Assembly (NCBI GenBank): GCA_937888735.1
Contig: CALASN010000174.1
Coordinates: 1 to 24,118, forward strand
Direction of reading: 5' to 3'
DNA: 24,118 bases
DNA from: UBA5499 sp002426275
GTDB taxonomy: Bacteria; Bacillota; DTU084
Both the position numbers and the translations under genes were made by a program. This document shows positions 1 through 6,294 of the stretch, one piece after another. The notes under the pieces were generated by a model. That model searched no databases and was not told the origin of the DNA. It saw only the letters and a program-made list of their open reading frames with translations. Each line of letters starts with the position of its first letter. The first letter of the stretch is position 1.

Positions 1-248
1 TCCCTGCCAATGAGGTAATAATGCTTCCGAGCTTGCTTAAGAAGTAACTATCCCCCTATCAACTGCCGGGTGTCTGAAAATATATGCAAAAGCTTCTTTC
101 AGGGGTGGCGTTTACTAGTTCCGAAAAAATAGTTTCTGCGATCCTTGCTACGTTATGCCTTTTTTTAGCCACAAAACCACGTCTACCCCCCAATTTCACA
201 TCTCTTTTCAGGAAAACAACTCCAATTTAACCGACTTTTGAGTTTTGT

Positions 249-285
249 GTCGCGTTTAATCTTACAAAGTCGCGTTTACTTTTTC
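249..285. repeat. Two tandem GTCGCGTTTA repeats, IS-end-like
   Basis: GTCGCGTTTA occurs at 249-258 and again at 269-278, exactly 20 bp apart. The core GCGTTTACT also occurs at 108-116 and at 985-993, and inverted at 964-972. Multiple short repeats of this kind are known at the ends of IS21-family elements, where they may bind transposase. No istA/istB gene is present here, so the family assignment is an inference. Confidence 0.35.
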
Positions 286-381
286 AATCGACCCAGCAGA
301 ATGTCAATTATTGAGTATATCAAGAACTGGATGTAGAAGAAAATCAAAAGAGTGATAACTTCCGTTTGGATGGGGAATTCT

Positions 382-436
382 AAGCGGTTTCAGCCGCTTT
401 CCAAACTACCGACTTTAGCCGGTAGTGGTTGAGTTT
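382..436 (+). mobile_element. Possible orphan IS200/IS605-type right end
   Basis: Two short hairpins lie side by side: AAGCGG/CCGCTT (382-387 with 394-399) and CTACCG/CGGTAG (406-411 with 420-425), followed by TGGTTGAG. The second hairpin with its ACTTTAGC loop resembles the subterminal palindromes of IS200/IS605 elements that follow tnpB genes. No TnpA or TnpB coding remnant was found, so this would be a decayed or non-autonomous copy. Confidence 0.35.
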
Positions 437-492
437 TAGCAATTATCTTTTATAAGCGGGGGTACGCATTTTATCAAGAGGTGTTATCTGCT

Positions 493-539
493 AAAAAGAA
501 AAACCACATAGTGATAAGCCAAAGCTTATCACTATGTGG
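493..539 (-). terminator. Rho-independent terminator of tRNA-fMet
   Basis: A perfect 16-bp inverted repeat (504-519 with 524-539) closes a 4-nt loop. On the minus strand it is followed at once by a T-rich tract (503 down to 493). It lies 12 nt past the 3' end of the tRNA gene and fits as its terminator. Confidence 0.9.
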
Positions 540-551
540 CAGTAGTCTATT

Positions 552-628
<77 letters not shown>

Positions 629-642
629 TTGAGAACATCTTT

Positions 643-671
643 ATAATAGCAAAATGCCGCGGTATTGTCAA
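643..671 (-). promoter_or_regulatory. Sigma-A-type promoter of tRNA-fMet
   Basis: On the minus strand TTGACA (671-666) and TATTAT (648-643) are separated by exactly 17 nt. Transcription would start near 636, about 8 nt before the tRNA 5' end. The perfect -35 box suits a highly expressed stable-RNA gene. Confidence 0.88.
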
Positions 672-734
672 GTACATCAGGTTGCATCGAATTTTGCGTA
701 AAATCTCGCGCGTCTTTGCGGTGAGTCATAAATT

Positions 735-760
735 AGGCCGGATCAAAAGTGATCCGGCCT
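735..760. terminator. Stem-loop, probable terminator of the 34-aa gene
   Basis: An 11-bp inverted repeat AGGCCGGATCA/TGATCCGGCCT encloses the loop at 746-749. It begins 6 nt after the stop codon of the small minus-strand gene at 767-871. The following tract on the minus strand (AATTTATGA) is only moderately T-rich, so termination is likely but not certain. It also separates that gene from the tRNA-fMet promoter. Confidence 0.6.
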
Positions 761-766
761 TAGCTC

Positions 767-871
767 TTATAAAGCCCAAGGAACAAAAAAGATCAGGAAA
801 AGAATCAGCAATACAATCCAGAATTCTTTCCAGGAAAGGCCCAAGAAGGAGAAGTTTTGAGTATCTGTCAT
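767..871 (-). CDS. Putative 34-aa single-pass membrane microprotein
   Basis: I do not recognise this protein. An ATG at 871-869 opens 34 codons ending in TAA at 769-767. A Shine-Dalgarno-like AAAGGATG lies about 10 nt upstream. The product starts with a polar segment (MTDTQNFSF), then an amphipathic stretch with W14, K15, E16 and W18. Residues 17-30 are almost entirely hydrophobic, and the tail is PWAL. This reads as one short membrane helix. The stop codon is followed within 6 nt by a stem-loop (735-760), as expected for a self-contained transcription unit. Two aromatic residues flank the helix, as often seen at membrane interfaces. Composition alone could produce such an ORF by chance, but the ribosome site, hydrophobic pattern and trailing hairpin together argue for a real gene. 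No clear promoter was found. Confidence 0.55.
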   Translation of the reverse strand: MTDTQNFSFLGLSWKEFWIVLLILFLIFFVPWAL

Positions 872-963
872 GGTTTAATCATCCTTTCTATCTTTTTGTT
901 TCATTTTACGCAGTAGGGTGGAAAAGTGTTCATGAAAAACGAACAATTCCTATCGTTTGAAAG

Positions 964-993
964 AGTAAACGCACCCAAGGAGGTGCGTTTACT
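964..993. repeat. 12-bp inverted repeat between divergent genes
   Basis: AGTAAACGCACC (964-975) pairs with GGTGCGTTTACT (982-993) around a 6-nt loop. A-rich DNA precedes it and T-rich DNA follows on the plus strand, so it could be a bidirectional terminator. Its right half with the tail (985-998) matches 272-285 at 13 of 14 positions, which links it to the repeats at the start of the window. It sits upstream of both the small minus-strand gene and the RNase J promoter. Confidence 0.55.
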
Positions 994-1031
994 TTCTCAA
1001 ATCAGGATAGATAGAATTTATTTCTAAATAG

Positions 1032-1060
1032 TTGTCCTGGCTCTGTTAATGGGGTATAAT
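1032..1060 (+). promoter_or_regulatory. Sigma-A-type promoter of the RNase J gene
   Basis: TTGTCC (1032-1037) and a perfect TATAAT (1055-1060) are spaced by 17 nt. Transcription would start near 1067, giving a leader of about 139 nt before the RNase J start codon. Confidence 0.85.
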
Positions 1061-1104
1061 AATAGTAGCGATTTGGAACGGCTTTGCGGAATGGATGTCC
1101 TGGC

Positions 1105-1129
1105 GGGAAAAAGGAGCGCCATTTTTCCC
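1105..1129 (+). promoter_or_regulatory. Stem-loop in the RNase J leader
   Basis: GGGAAAAA (1105-1112) and TTTTTCCC (1122-1129) can pair around a 9-nt loop inside the 139-nt untranslated leader. Leaders of RNase genes are often targets of autoregulation; a role here is inference only. Confidence 0.3.
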
Positions 1130-1205
1130 ACGGTCTGGGGCAGCCTTTGGTCTGATATTGCCCAAACAAATAGCTAGCATAAAAACGGAGGTGGAATTTT
1201 ATTTA

Positions 1206-2873
1206 ATGTCAAAAGGAAAATCATTGAGGTTGATTCCTCTGGGAGGACTGGGGGAAATCGGGAAGAACATGACGGTACTGGAGTTTAACGATGAGATGAT
1301 CATCATCGACGCCGGTTTGGCCTTCCCGGATGACGATATGCTGGGGATCGATATGGTGATTCCGGATCTGACCTATGTAATTGAAAACAAAGAGCGGGTT
1401 AGGGCGATTTTCATTACGCACGGTCACGAGGATCACATCGGCTCTCTGCCGTATCTGCTGCGGGAAGTTAAAGCGCCTATTTACGCCACCAAACTTACCA
1501 TCGGCCTTATCAAAGGGAAATTACAGGAACATCATCAGCAGGAAGAGATGAAGCTCTTACGGGAGGTTCGCGCGGGCACTTCCGTAAAAGAAGGCCCCTT
1601 TAAGGTTGATTTCATTAGAGTAAGTCACAGCATCGCAGATGTGGTCGCTTTAGCTGTACACACGCCGGTTGGCGTGGTGGTGCATACAGCGGATTTCAAA
1701 TTTGATCAGACCCCAATTGGCGGGCAGGTTACAGATTTTCATAGTTTTGCGGAACTGGGAGATAAGGGCGTTCTGCTTTTGATGTCAGACAGCACTAATG
1801 CCGAACGTCCGGGCTTCACTTTGAGCGAACGGGCGGTTGGCAAGACTTTCGACGAAGTATTTCAGCAGGCGGAACAGCGGATCATTGTGGCATCATTTGC
1901 TTCTAATGTGCATCGCATTCAGCAGATTATCGATGCGGCCCAAAGATACGGCCGCAAGGTATGCGTCACCGGGCGCAGCATGGTGAACGTGGTGAACATT
2001 GCCTCTGAGCTTGGGTATCTTCATATTCCGGACGGGATGCTGGTGGATATCGATCAAAGCGATCGCATTCCCCATGACAAAATCGTTATCATCACCACAG
2101 GCAGCCAGGGAGAGCCCATGAGCGCTTTGGTGCGGATGGCCATGAGCGATCACAAAAAAATTGGCATTATTCCCGGTGATACAGTGATCATTTCAGCCCT
2201 GCCCATTCCCGGGAACGAAAAGATGGTGCACCGCACTATCAATCAGTTGTTCCGTCAGGGGGCATTCGTTATTTACGAGGCGTTGAGCGGAGTCCATGTC
2301 AGCGGCCATGCCAGCCAAGAAGAGCTAAAGCTGATGCTGAACTTGACGCGGCCAAAATATTTCATGCCCGTGCACGGCGAATATCGGCATCTGTTTAAGC
2401 ACGCTAAGCTGGCCGAAGCGGTCGGCATACCAGAGGAGAGGATCTTGCTGCCGGAACTTGGCGATGTGGTGGAGTTCGATCGCGGCGGCGCAAAGATCGT
2501 AGAACATGTGCAGGCAGGCCCCGTGCTGGTCGACGGACTTGGCATCGGCGATGTGGGGAATATCGTCTTGCGGGATCGCAGACAATTGGCGCAGGACGGG
2601 ATCCTTATCGTGGTGGTGACCATGAGCAAACAGACGAAGCAAGTCTTAGCCGGTCCGGATATCGTCTCCCGCGGTTTCGTCTATATCCGCGAGTCAGACG
2701 ATTTAATGGCAGAGGCCAAGATTAAAGTTGAGGAAGCTTTGGATATCTGCTTGCATAACGGGTCCACGGATTGGACCACAATTAAATCCAGGATTCGCGA
2801 GACCCTAAGCGGCTTTTTTGATCTGAAGATGAAACGCCGTCCCATCATCCTTCCCATCATCATGGAGGTCTGA
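1206..2873 (+). CDS. rnjA: Ribonuclease J
   Basis: RNase J is a metallo-beta-lactamase/beta-CASP ribonuclease with 5'-to-3' exonuclease and endonuclease activity, central to mRNA turnover and rRNA maturation in Firmicutes. The 555-residue length is typical. The zinc motif HxHxDH is at residues 72-77 (THGHEDHIG). Further family features are the LGGLGEIGKN opening (residues 12-21), the DAGLAFP segment, the SDSTNAERPG region and the C-terminal PVHGEYRH and SGHAS motifs. The ATG at 1206 is chosen over an in-frame ATG at 1095 because GGAGGTGG lies 11 nt before it and the family starts there; the extra 37 codons are leader. The gene stands alone between its own promoter and terminator. Whether it is the J1 or J2 paralogue cannot be told from one copy. 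Confidence 0.96.
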   Translation: MSKGKSLRLIPLGGLGEIGKNMTVLEFNDEMIIIDAGLAFPDDDMLGIDMVIPDLTYVIENKERVRAIFITHGHEDHIGSLPYLLREVKAPIYATKLTIGLIKGKLQEHHQQEEMKLLREVRAGTSVKEGPFKVDFIRVSHSIADVVALAVHTPVGVVVHTADFKFDQTPIGGQVTDFHSFAELGDKGVLLLMSDSTNAERPGFTLSERAVGKTFDEVFQQAEQRIIVASFASNVHRIQQIIDAAQRYGRKVCVTGRSMVNVVNIASELGYLHIPDGMLVDIDQSDRIPHDKIVIITTGSQGEPMSALVRMAMSDHKKIGIIPGDTVIISALPIPGNEKMVHRTINQLFRQGAFVIYEALSGVHVSGHASQEELKLMLNLTRPKYFMPVHGEYRHLFKHAKLAEAVGIPEERILLPELGDVVEFDRGGAKIVEHVQAGPVLVDGLGIGDVGNIVLRDRRQLAQDGILIVVVTMSKQTKQVLAGPDIVSRGFVYIRESDDLMAEAKIKVEEALDICLHNGSTDWTTIKSRIRETLSGFFDLKMKRRPIILPIIMEV

Positions 2874-2879
2874 TTACAG

Positions 2880-2905
2880 GGGCTGTCCTAAGGGGCAGCC
2901 CTTTT
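2880..2905 (+). terminator. Rho-independent terminator of the RNase J gene
   Basis: GGGCTGTCC (2880-2888) pairs with GGGCAGCCC (2893-2901), one G-U pair, 4-nt loop, followed by TTTT. It starts 6 nt after the RNase J stop codon. Confidence 0.88.
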
Positions 2906-2912
2906 CAGATCC

Positions 2913-2959
2913 GTAAAAAGAGAAATCCCCCCTGGGCAAATCCTTTCAGGGGGGATTTC
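2913..2959 (-). terminator. Rho-independent terminator of folT
   Basis: A perfect 13-bp inverted repeat GAAATCCCCCCTG/CAGGGGGGATTTC (2922-2934 with 2947-2959) is followed on the minus strand by TCTTTTTA. It lies 13 nt past the folT stop codon, back to back with the RNase J terminator. Confidence 0.9.
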
Positions 2960-2972
2960 GGGAAGCTGTCGC

Positions 2973-3524
2973 TTAGCTTTTCTTCGGTCGCAAGTCGAAT
3001 GCCTGCTTTTGCAGGAAAGCTTGATATTGCCTGCCCAACTGGGATAACAGCACCGTTTGCAGCGGAATCAGGATTAGCCGGGAGACGAGCCTGGCGGGCA
3101 ACAAGACCAGGATGCCTTTTTTATACAGCAGATGTAAAAAGAGCGTGTTTAGTCCCACTGAGCAAATCAATCCCGTCACAGTCACGGCTAAAGCCAGACG
3201 CCAGAAGGTGGGAAACTCTTCCCGATCCTGCCTGCGGACCATGAGGGCGGGGAGCAATCCAGTCAGGGCGGAACTCAAGGTGAAAAGCGGAAAATAAGGT
3301 CCGCCGCCGGTATTGACCACATAGCCTATGAGATCGGAGAGGACTCCAACCAAAAGTCCAGGCAACGGCCCGAAGACGATTCCCGCCAGCAGCACGGGCA
3401 AATCCCCGAAGCTGAAACGGACAGCGCCCACGCCTGCGATGGGAATCATAATGCCGAATAGGCGGGAGAGAATGACAGACAGCGCCACCAGCAGGCTGAG
3501 ATGAGTGAAAACGCGGAGCTTCAC
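2973..3524 (-). CDS. folT: Folate ECF transporter S component (FolT family)
   Basis: This 183-residue integral membrane protein fits the substrate-binding S component of an energy-coupling-factor transporter. It has about five or six hydrophobic segments, a glycine-rich GVGAVRFSFGDLPV region typical of S components, and the following FGPLPGLLVGVLSDLIG stretch. S components work with shared EcfA/EcfA'/EcfT modules, which are not in this window. The GTG start at 3524 is chosen because AAAGGAGG lies 9 nt upstream; a longer in-frame reading would run through the riboswitch. The tetrahydrofolate riboswitch in its leader strongly supports folate (or a close pterin/folate form) as substrate. Single gene between promoter and terminator. 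Conserved FolT fingerprint checked by eye only. Confidence 0.88.
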   Translation of the reverse strand: MKLRVFTHLSLLVALSVILSRLFGIMIPIAGVGAVRFSFGDLPVLLAGIVFGPLPGLLVGVLSDLIGYVVNTGGGPYFPLFTLSSALTGLLPALMVRRQDREEFPTFWRLALAVTVTGLICSVGLNTLFLHLLYKKGILVLLPARLVSRLILIPLQTVLLSQLGRQYQAFLQKQAFDLRPKKS

Positions 3525-3536
3525 AGCAAAAAACCT

Positions 3537-3581
3537 CCTTTCTTCTGGATTGGCAGACGCCACATCCAGCAGACAAGAAGG
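3537..3581 (-). promoter_or_regulatory. Hairpin sequestering the folT ribosome-binding site
   Basis: Downstream of the aptamer the minus-strand RNA can form a stem: CTGGAT/ATCCAG, capped by TGGC-GTCT-GCCA. It extends with CCTTCTT pairing to AAGAAAGG, which is the 5' part of the AAAGGAGG site (3541-3534). There is no T tract after it, so regulation is probably at translation initiation rather than by termination. Confidence 0.6.
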
Positions 3582-3603
3582 CAATTCCTCTTTCTCCAAA
3601 TGT

Positions 3604-3695
3604 GACAGCGGATGCGATACTGTACCGCGGGCAGACCCTTCGTGCAGAGGCAACTTCCCATCCTCTGCCACTTAACGCACAGCATCTACTCTGCC
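3604..3695 (-). promoter_or_regulatory. THF (tetrahydrofolate) riboswitch aptamer
   Basis: The minus strand carries the conserved blocks of the THF-I class in order: GAGTAGATGC, GCGTTAAGTG, a 7-bp hairpin GCAGAGG/CCTCTGC, ACGAAGGG, CCCGCGGT and GCATCCGC. The ends close as P1 (GGCAG with CTGTC, one G-U). GCAGAGG/CCTCTGC forms P3 and GGG-TCTG-CCC the last hairpin. In Firmicutes this aptamer commonly precedes folT and folate-synthesis genes and lowers expression when reduced folates are plentiful. Its 5' end coincides with the predicted transcription start. Confidence 0.94.
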
Positions 3696-3701
3696 ATGTA
3701 T

Positions 3702-3730
3702 ATTGTATCATTGTTTCCAGAATCTCACAA
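3702..3730 (-). promoter_or_regulatory. Sigma-A-type promoter of folT
   Basis: On the minus strand TTGTGA (3730-3725) and TACAAT (3707-3702) are spaced by 17 nt. The start site would be near 3695, the first base of the riboswitch. The -35 box overlaps the ribosome-binding sequence of the divergent plus-strand operon. Confidence 0.82.
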
Positions 3731-3741
3731 GGAGGAGGATT

Positions 3742-3771
3742 TTGGCTGGCTTTAGTCGAATTTTATCCTAA
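3742..3771 (+). CDS. Possible 9-aa leader peptide before ywlE
   Basis: The strongest ribosome site in this region, AAGGAGG at 3729-3735, is too far (37 nt) from the ATG of the phosphatase gene to serve it. It is well placed (6 nt) for a TTG at 3742 that opens nine codons (MAGFSRILS) and stops with TAA at 3769-3771, one base before the ATG at 3773. Translational coupling is therefore possible. It is a weak call based only on spacing. Confidence 0.25.
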   Translation: MAGFSRILS

Positions 3772-3772
3772 A

Positions 3773-4237
3773 ATGAGAAAGCAGGGGTTGAAAGGGTTGA
3801 AAGTGCTCTTCGTCTGTACTGGCAATACCTGCCGCAGTCCCATGGCGGAGGCTTTGCTGAGGGCCGGTAATTTTCATGGCCAGGTTGCTTCTTGCGGCTT
3901 GGGGGCGGCGGACGGGCTTCCGGCAAGCGACTATGCCATAGAAGCCGTAGCTGAACTTGGAGGAGCGCTCACCGGACACCGCTCGCAGCGGGTGAAGGAC
4001 GAACTTGTCGCAGAGGCGGATCTGATCCTGACCATGACGCAAGCCCATAAGCGAGCGCTTGTGGCTAAATTTCCAGAAGCCCGGGAGCGGATTTATACTT
4101 TAAGCGAATACGTGGGAGAGGCGGAAGAGGTGGCGGATCCGTTCGCAGGCACGCTTGAAACATACAGGCGAACAGCCAGGCAGCTGGCGAAGCTGTTGGA
4201 AAAACTCATTAAAAAGTTGGAGCTGAAGGAAAAATGA
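3773..4237 (+). CDS. ywlE: Low-molecular-weight protein phosphatase, YwlE (arginine phosphatase) type
   Basis: The 154-residue product has the signature loop CTGNTCRS (C15 nucleophile, R21) and the DPFAGTLETY segment holding the general-acid Asp. In LMW phosphatases the residue before the second Cys sets specificity: Thr, as here (T19), is found in YwlE protein-arginine phosphatases, Ile in tyrosine phosphatases. YwlE reverses McsB arginine phosphorylation that marks proteins for ClpCP. Start is uncertain: ATG 3773 lacks a close ribosome site and may be coupled to a short upstream reading frame; TTG 3797 would give the canonical MKVLFVCTGNTCRS start. Overlaps rpiB by ATGA, as in Bacillus subtilis, where ywlE and the rpiB homologue are neighbours. 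Confidence 0.93.
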   Translation: MRKQGLKGLKVLFVCTGNTCRSPMAEALLRAGNFHGQVASCGLGAADGLPASDYAIEAVAELGGALTGHRSQRVKDELVAEADLILTMTQAHKRALVAKFPEARERIYTLSEYVGEAEEVADPFAGTLETYRRTARQLAKLLEKLIKKLELKEK

Positions 4238-4671
4238 CCGTCGGATTCGGCTGCGATCACGCGGGCTTTGCCCTCAAAGAGGAATTGAAACCTTTTGTGG
4301 AAGGACTGGGCTATGAGGTAAAGGACTACGGCACGTTTTCCGCGGAAGCGGTGGATTATCCCAAATTCGGTTTTGCCATAGGCAGAGCCGTGGCCGCGGG
4401 AGAAGTGAGATTTGGCATTGCAATCTGCGGGACCGGAATCGGGATCAGCATCGCCGCCAATAAAGTCCCTGGCGTAAGGGCCGCGCTCTGTCACGATACA
4501 TTCAGCGCCCATTCCAGCCGCGAGCATAACGATGCCAATATTTTGGCTATAGGCGCCAGGGTGATTGGCACGGAACTGGCCAAAGAGATTGTAAAGACTT
4601 GGTTGGCCGCGGAGTTTTTAGGCGGCAGACATCTAAGGCGGGTTCAAATGTTGGAGGAGGGGAGACATTGA
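4234..4671 (+). CDS. rpiB: Ribose-5-phosphate isomerase B
   Basis: RpiB interconverts ribose-5-phosphate and ribulose-5-phosphate in the pentose phosphate pathway, in the cytoplasm. The 145-residue protein shows the family hallmarks: GCDHAG (D8, H9), the catalytic-Cys loop CGTGIGIS (C65), and SREHNDANILAIGARVIG with H98. The start overlaps the ywlE stop by 4 nt (ATGA), indicating translational coupling. Its stop overlaps the next gene's TTG start. A lactose/galactose isomerase (LacA/LacB) assignment is unlikely given the CGTG loop and genomic context. Confidence 0.95.
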   Translation: MTVGFGCDHAGFALKEELKPFVEGLGYEVKDYGTFSAEAVDYPKFGFAIGRAVAAGEVRFGIAICGTGIGISIAANKVPGVRAALCHDTFSAHSSREHNDANILAIGARVIGTELAKEIVKTWLAAEFLGGRHLRRVQMLEEGRH

Positions 4672-5120
4672 GACCAAGCTGGGATGATTATTTCATGAGC
4701 ATAGCGGAGCTGGTCTCAGAACGTTCCACGTGCCTGCGCAGGCACGTGGGCGCCATCTTGGTGAAAGAAAGACGGATTTTGGCCACAGGCTACAATGGCG
4801 CTCCCAAGGGACTGAGACATTGTCTGGAGCGAGGATGCCTCCGGGAGGCGATTCCTTCCGGCCAGCGACATGAACTTTGCCGGGGCGTGCATGCGGAACA
4901 AAACGCCATCATCCAGGCGGCCATGGCGGGAGTCAGCATCGAAGGCGCAGTTTTATATTGTACTAATCAGCCCTGCGTGCTTTGCGCCAAGATGCTGATC
5001 AATGCCGGCATCGTGAAGATCTATTTTGCCGGAGCTTATCCTGACGGGTTAGCCAATGAACTTTTGCAGGAAGCCGGCATTGAGCTTATCGCCAGGGGCC
5101 AGGGGGCAGACGGAAGCTGA
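4668..5120 (+). CDS. comEB: Deoxycytidylate (dCMP) deaminase, ComEB family
   Basis: Zinc-dependent dCMP deaminase (dCMP to dUMP, feeding thymidylate synthesis). The zinc motifs are HAEQNAI and PCVLCAKM; an extra Cys-rich insert (HCLERGCL, with LCRGVHAE) is usual for this family and binds a second metal in homologues. The TTG at 4668 is chosen because GGAGGAGGGG precedes it and the protein then begins LRPSWDDYFMSIAE, the canonical family start; 150 residues is normal. The TTG overlaps the rpiB TGA by 2 nt. Short relative to phage-type allosteric enzymes at the C-terminus, in line with ComEB. Confidence 0.93.
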   Translation: MRPSWDDYFMSIAELVSERSTCLRRHVGAILVKERRILATGYNGAPKGLRHCLERGCLREAIPSGQRHELCRGVHAEQNAIIQAAMAGVSIEGAVLYCTNQPCVLCAKMLINAGIVKIYFAGAYPDGLANELLQEAGIELIARGQGADGS

Positions 5121-5200
5121 AGGCGAGGCTCGGTTGTTCTTCTTCTGGCAGAGGTTTCCAGAGGGGGGAAAAAGCGGCTCTGTTGGCGAGCTTGTGCCGT

Positions 5201-5229
5201 TTGACTACACTTTGGGGATGTAGTAGAAT
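5201..5229 (+). promoter_or_regulatory. Sigma-A-type promoter before tagO
   Basis: TTGACT (5201-5206) and TAGAAT (5224-5229) with a 17-nt spacer. Start near 5236, about 33 nt before the GTG of tagO. This probably drives tagO, wecB and perhaps the genes beyond. No convincing terminator was seen between comEB and this promoter. Confidence 0.85.
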
Positions 5230-5268
5230 AGGGATAAATTGAAGAGTTGAGAAAGGGGGGAGCTGGGC

Positions 5269-6285
5269 GTGAGATCACTTGAACATTATCTATTGGTTTT
5301 TCTCTTTTCGATGGTCGTTACAGATTTGCTCACTCCCGTAGTTGGTAAATTTGCCCTCAGATTTGGGGCGGTTGACAAGCCCAACGCCAGAAAGGTGCAT
5401 ACGCATCCCATCCCACTTTTGGGGGGGCTGGCGATTTATATTGGTTTTTTTCTGGGAGTAAGCCTTTTAATAGGCCTTGACGCCCCTATGCTGAAAGCTT
5501 TGTTTTATAGCTGTTCGTTCATAGTCTTCGTGGGAATTTTAGATGATTTATATGATCTGCAACCAAAGGTAAAACTTTTGGGACAATTGACGGCAGCTGT
5601 GATTTTTGTGGCCTTTGGCATGCAAATTGAATTTGTCACCAATCCGTGGGGAGGAATGTTCTATCTTGGAGCATGGGGTATTCCCCTTACCATCCTTTGG
5701 CTTGTGGCCATGAGTAATGTGGTTAACTTCTTGGATGGTTTGGACGGCTTGGCGGCAGGAGTAAGCGTCATCGCTGCCTCTGCTGTTTTCATTGTGGCGC
5801 TGATGCGTGGTCAGTACCTGGTGGCCGGGCTTACCATGGCCCTTGTGGGAAGCTCAGTGGGCTTTCTCCGTTATAATTTTAATCCCGCTCGCATATTTAT
5901 GGGAGATAGCGGTTCGATGTTTTTAGGCTTCGCTTTGGCGGCAATTGCGGTACAAGGCTCTCTGAAAGGCGCCATGACATTGGGCCTTGTGGTGCCTGCT
6001 CTTGCGTTCGGAGTTCCCATCGCGGATACGGCTTTTGCCATCATCCGCAGAAAGAAAAACGGAGTTCCAATTTCCCAGGCGGATCGGGGGCACTTCCACC
6101 ATCGCCTTTTGGACCAAGGTTTTTCCCAGAAGCAGGCGGTGATGCACATTTATTTGCTGACAGCTTGTTTGGCGCTTGCCGGAGTGGGACTGGCTGCAGA
6201 CAGCGCGCTGATGATTTGGGGAGCGGTGCTGTTAGGCGCTCTGGTGCTACATTTCGGCAAGAGGCTGCATCATTTGGAAGGTTAG
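5269..6285 (+). CDS. tagO: Undecaprenyl-phosphate GlcNAc-1-phosphate transferase (TagO/WecA, MraY superfamily)
   Basis: Membrane enzyme moving GlcNAc-1-phosphate from UDP-GlcNAc to undecaprenyl phosphate, the first lipid-linked step of teichoic acid and other surface glycan synthesis. The 338-residue protein has about ten to eleven hydrophobic segments. It shows the superfamily motifs: LDDLYDL (D92, D93), NFLDGLDGLAAG (from 153), ARIFMGDSGS and HFHHRLLDQG. The HHRLL box points to TagO/WecA rather than MraY. GTG start with GGGGGGAG 7-8 nt upstream. The epimerase gene follows after 9 nt; together they supply and use UDP-linked amino sugars for the cell envelope. Confidence 0.94.
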   Translation: MRSLEHYLLVFLFSMVVTDLLTPVVGKFALRFGAVDKPNARKVHTHPIPLLGGLAIYIGFFLGVSLLIGLDAPMLKALFYSCSFIVFVGILDDLYDLQPKVKLLGQLTAAVIFVAFGMQIEFVTNPWGGMFYLGAWGIPLTILWLVAMSNVVNFLDGLDGLAAGVSVIAASAVFIVALMRGQYLVAGLTMALVGSSVGFLRYNFNPARIFMGDSGSMFLGFALAAIAVQGSLKGAMTLGLVVPALAFGVPIADTAFAIIRRKKNGVPISQADRGHFHHRLLDQGFSQKQAVMHIYLLTACLALAGVGLAADSALMIWGAVLLGALVLHFGKRLHHLEG

Positions 6286-6294
6286 GAGAAGGCA

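Larger units (their letters stand above)
1..503. other. Non-coding AT-rich region with probable mobile-element debris
   Basis: I see no convincing protein gene in this stretch on either strand. It holds two tandem copies of GTCGCGTTTA (249-258 and 269-278, 20-bp period), further GCGTTTACT copies, and two adjacent small hairpins at 382-425. These look like worn ends of insertion sequences rather than genes. No transposase fragment was recognised. Confidence 0.5.

Noticed and set aside
1..503. A CRISPR array or phage attachment site in the repeat-bearing start of the window
   Set aside because: Only two 10-bp tandem copies and a few scattered motifs are present, with no regular repeat-spacer pattern, no cas or integrase gene, and no duplicated tRNA 3' end.
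3525..3671. An N-terminal extension of FolT to an upstream ATG
   Set aside because: Those 49 codons lie in the riboswitch and its expression hairpin; the GTG at 3524 has an ideal ribosome site.
3121..3711. A 196-codon minus-strand frame overlapping folT
   Set aside because: It is an out-of-frame shadow of folT and the riboswitch, with atypical Arg/Cys/Trp-rich composition and no ribosome site.
3602..3772. An upstream start for the phosphatase gene
   Set aside because: The extension would be the antisense of the riboswitch; the catalytic loop normally sits within about 15-20 residues of the start.
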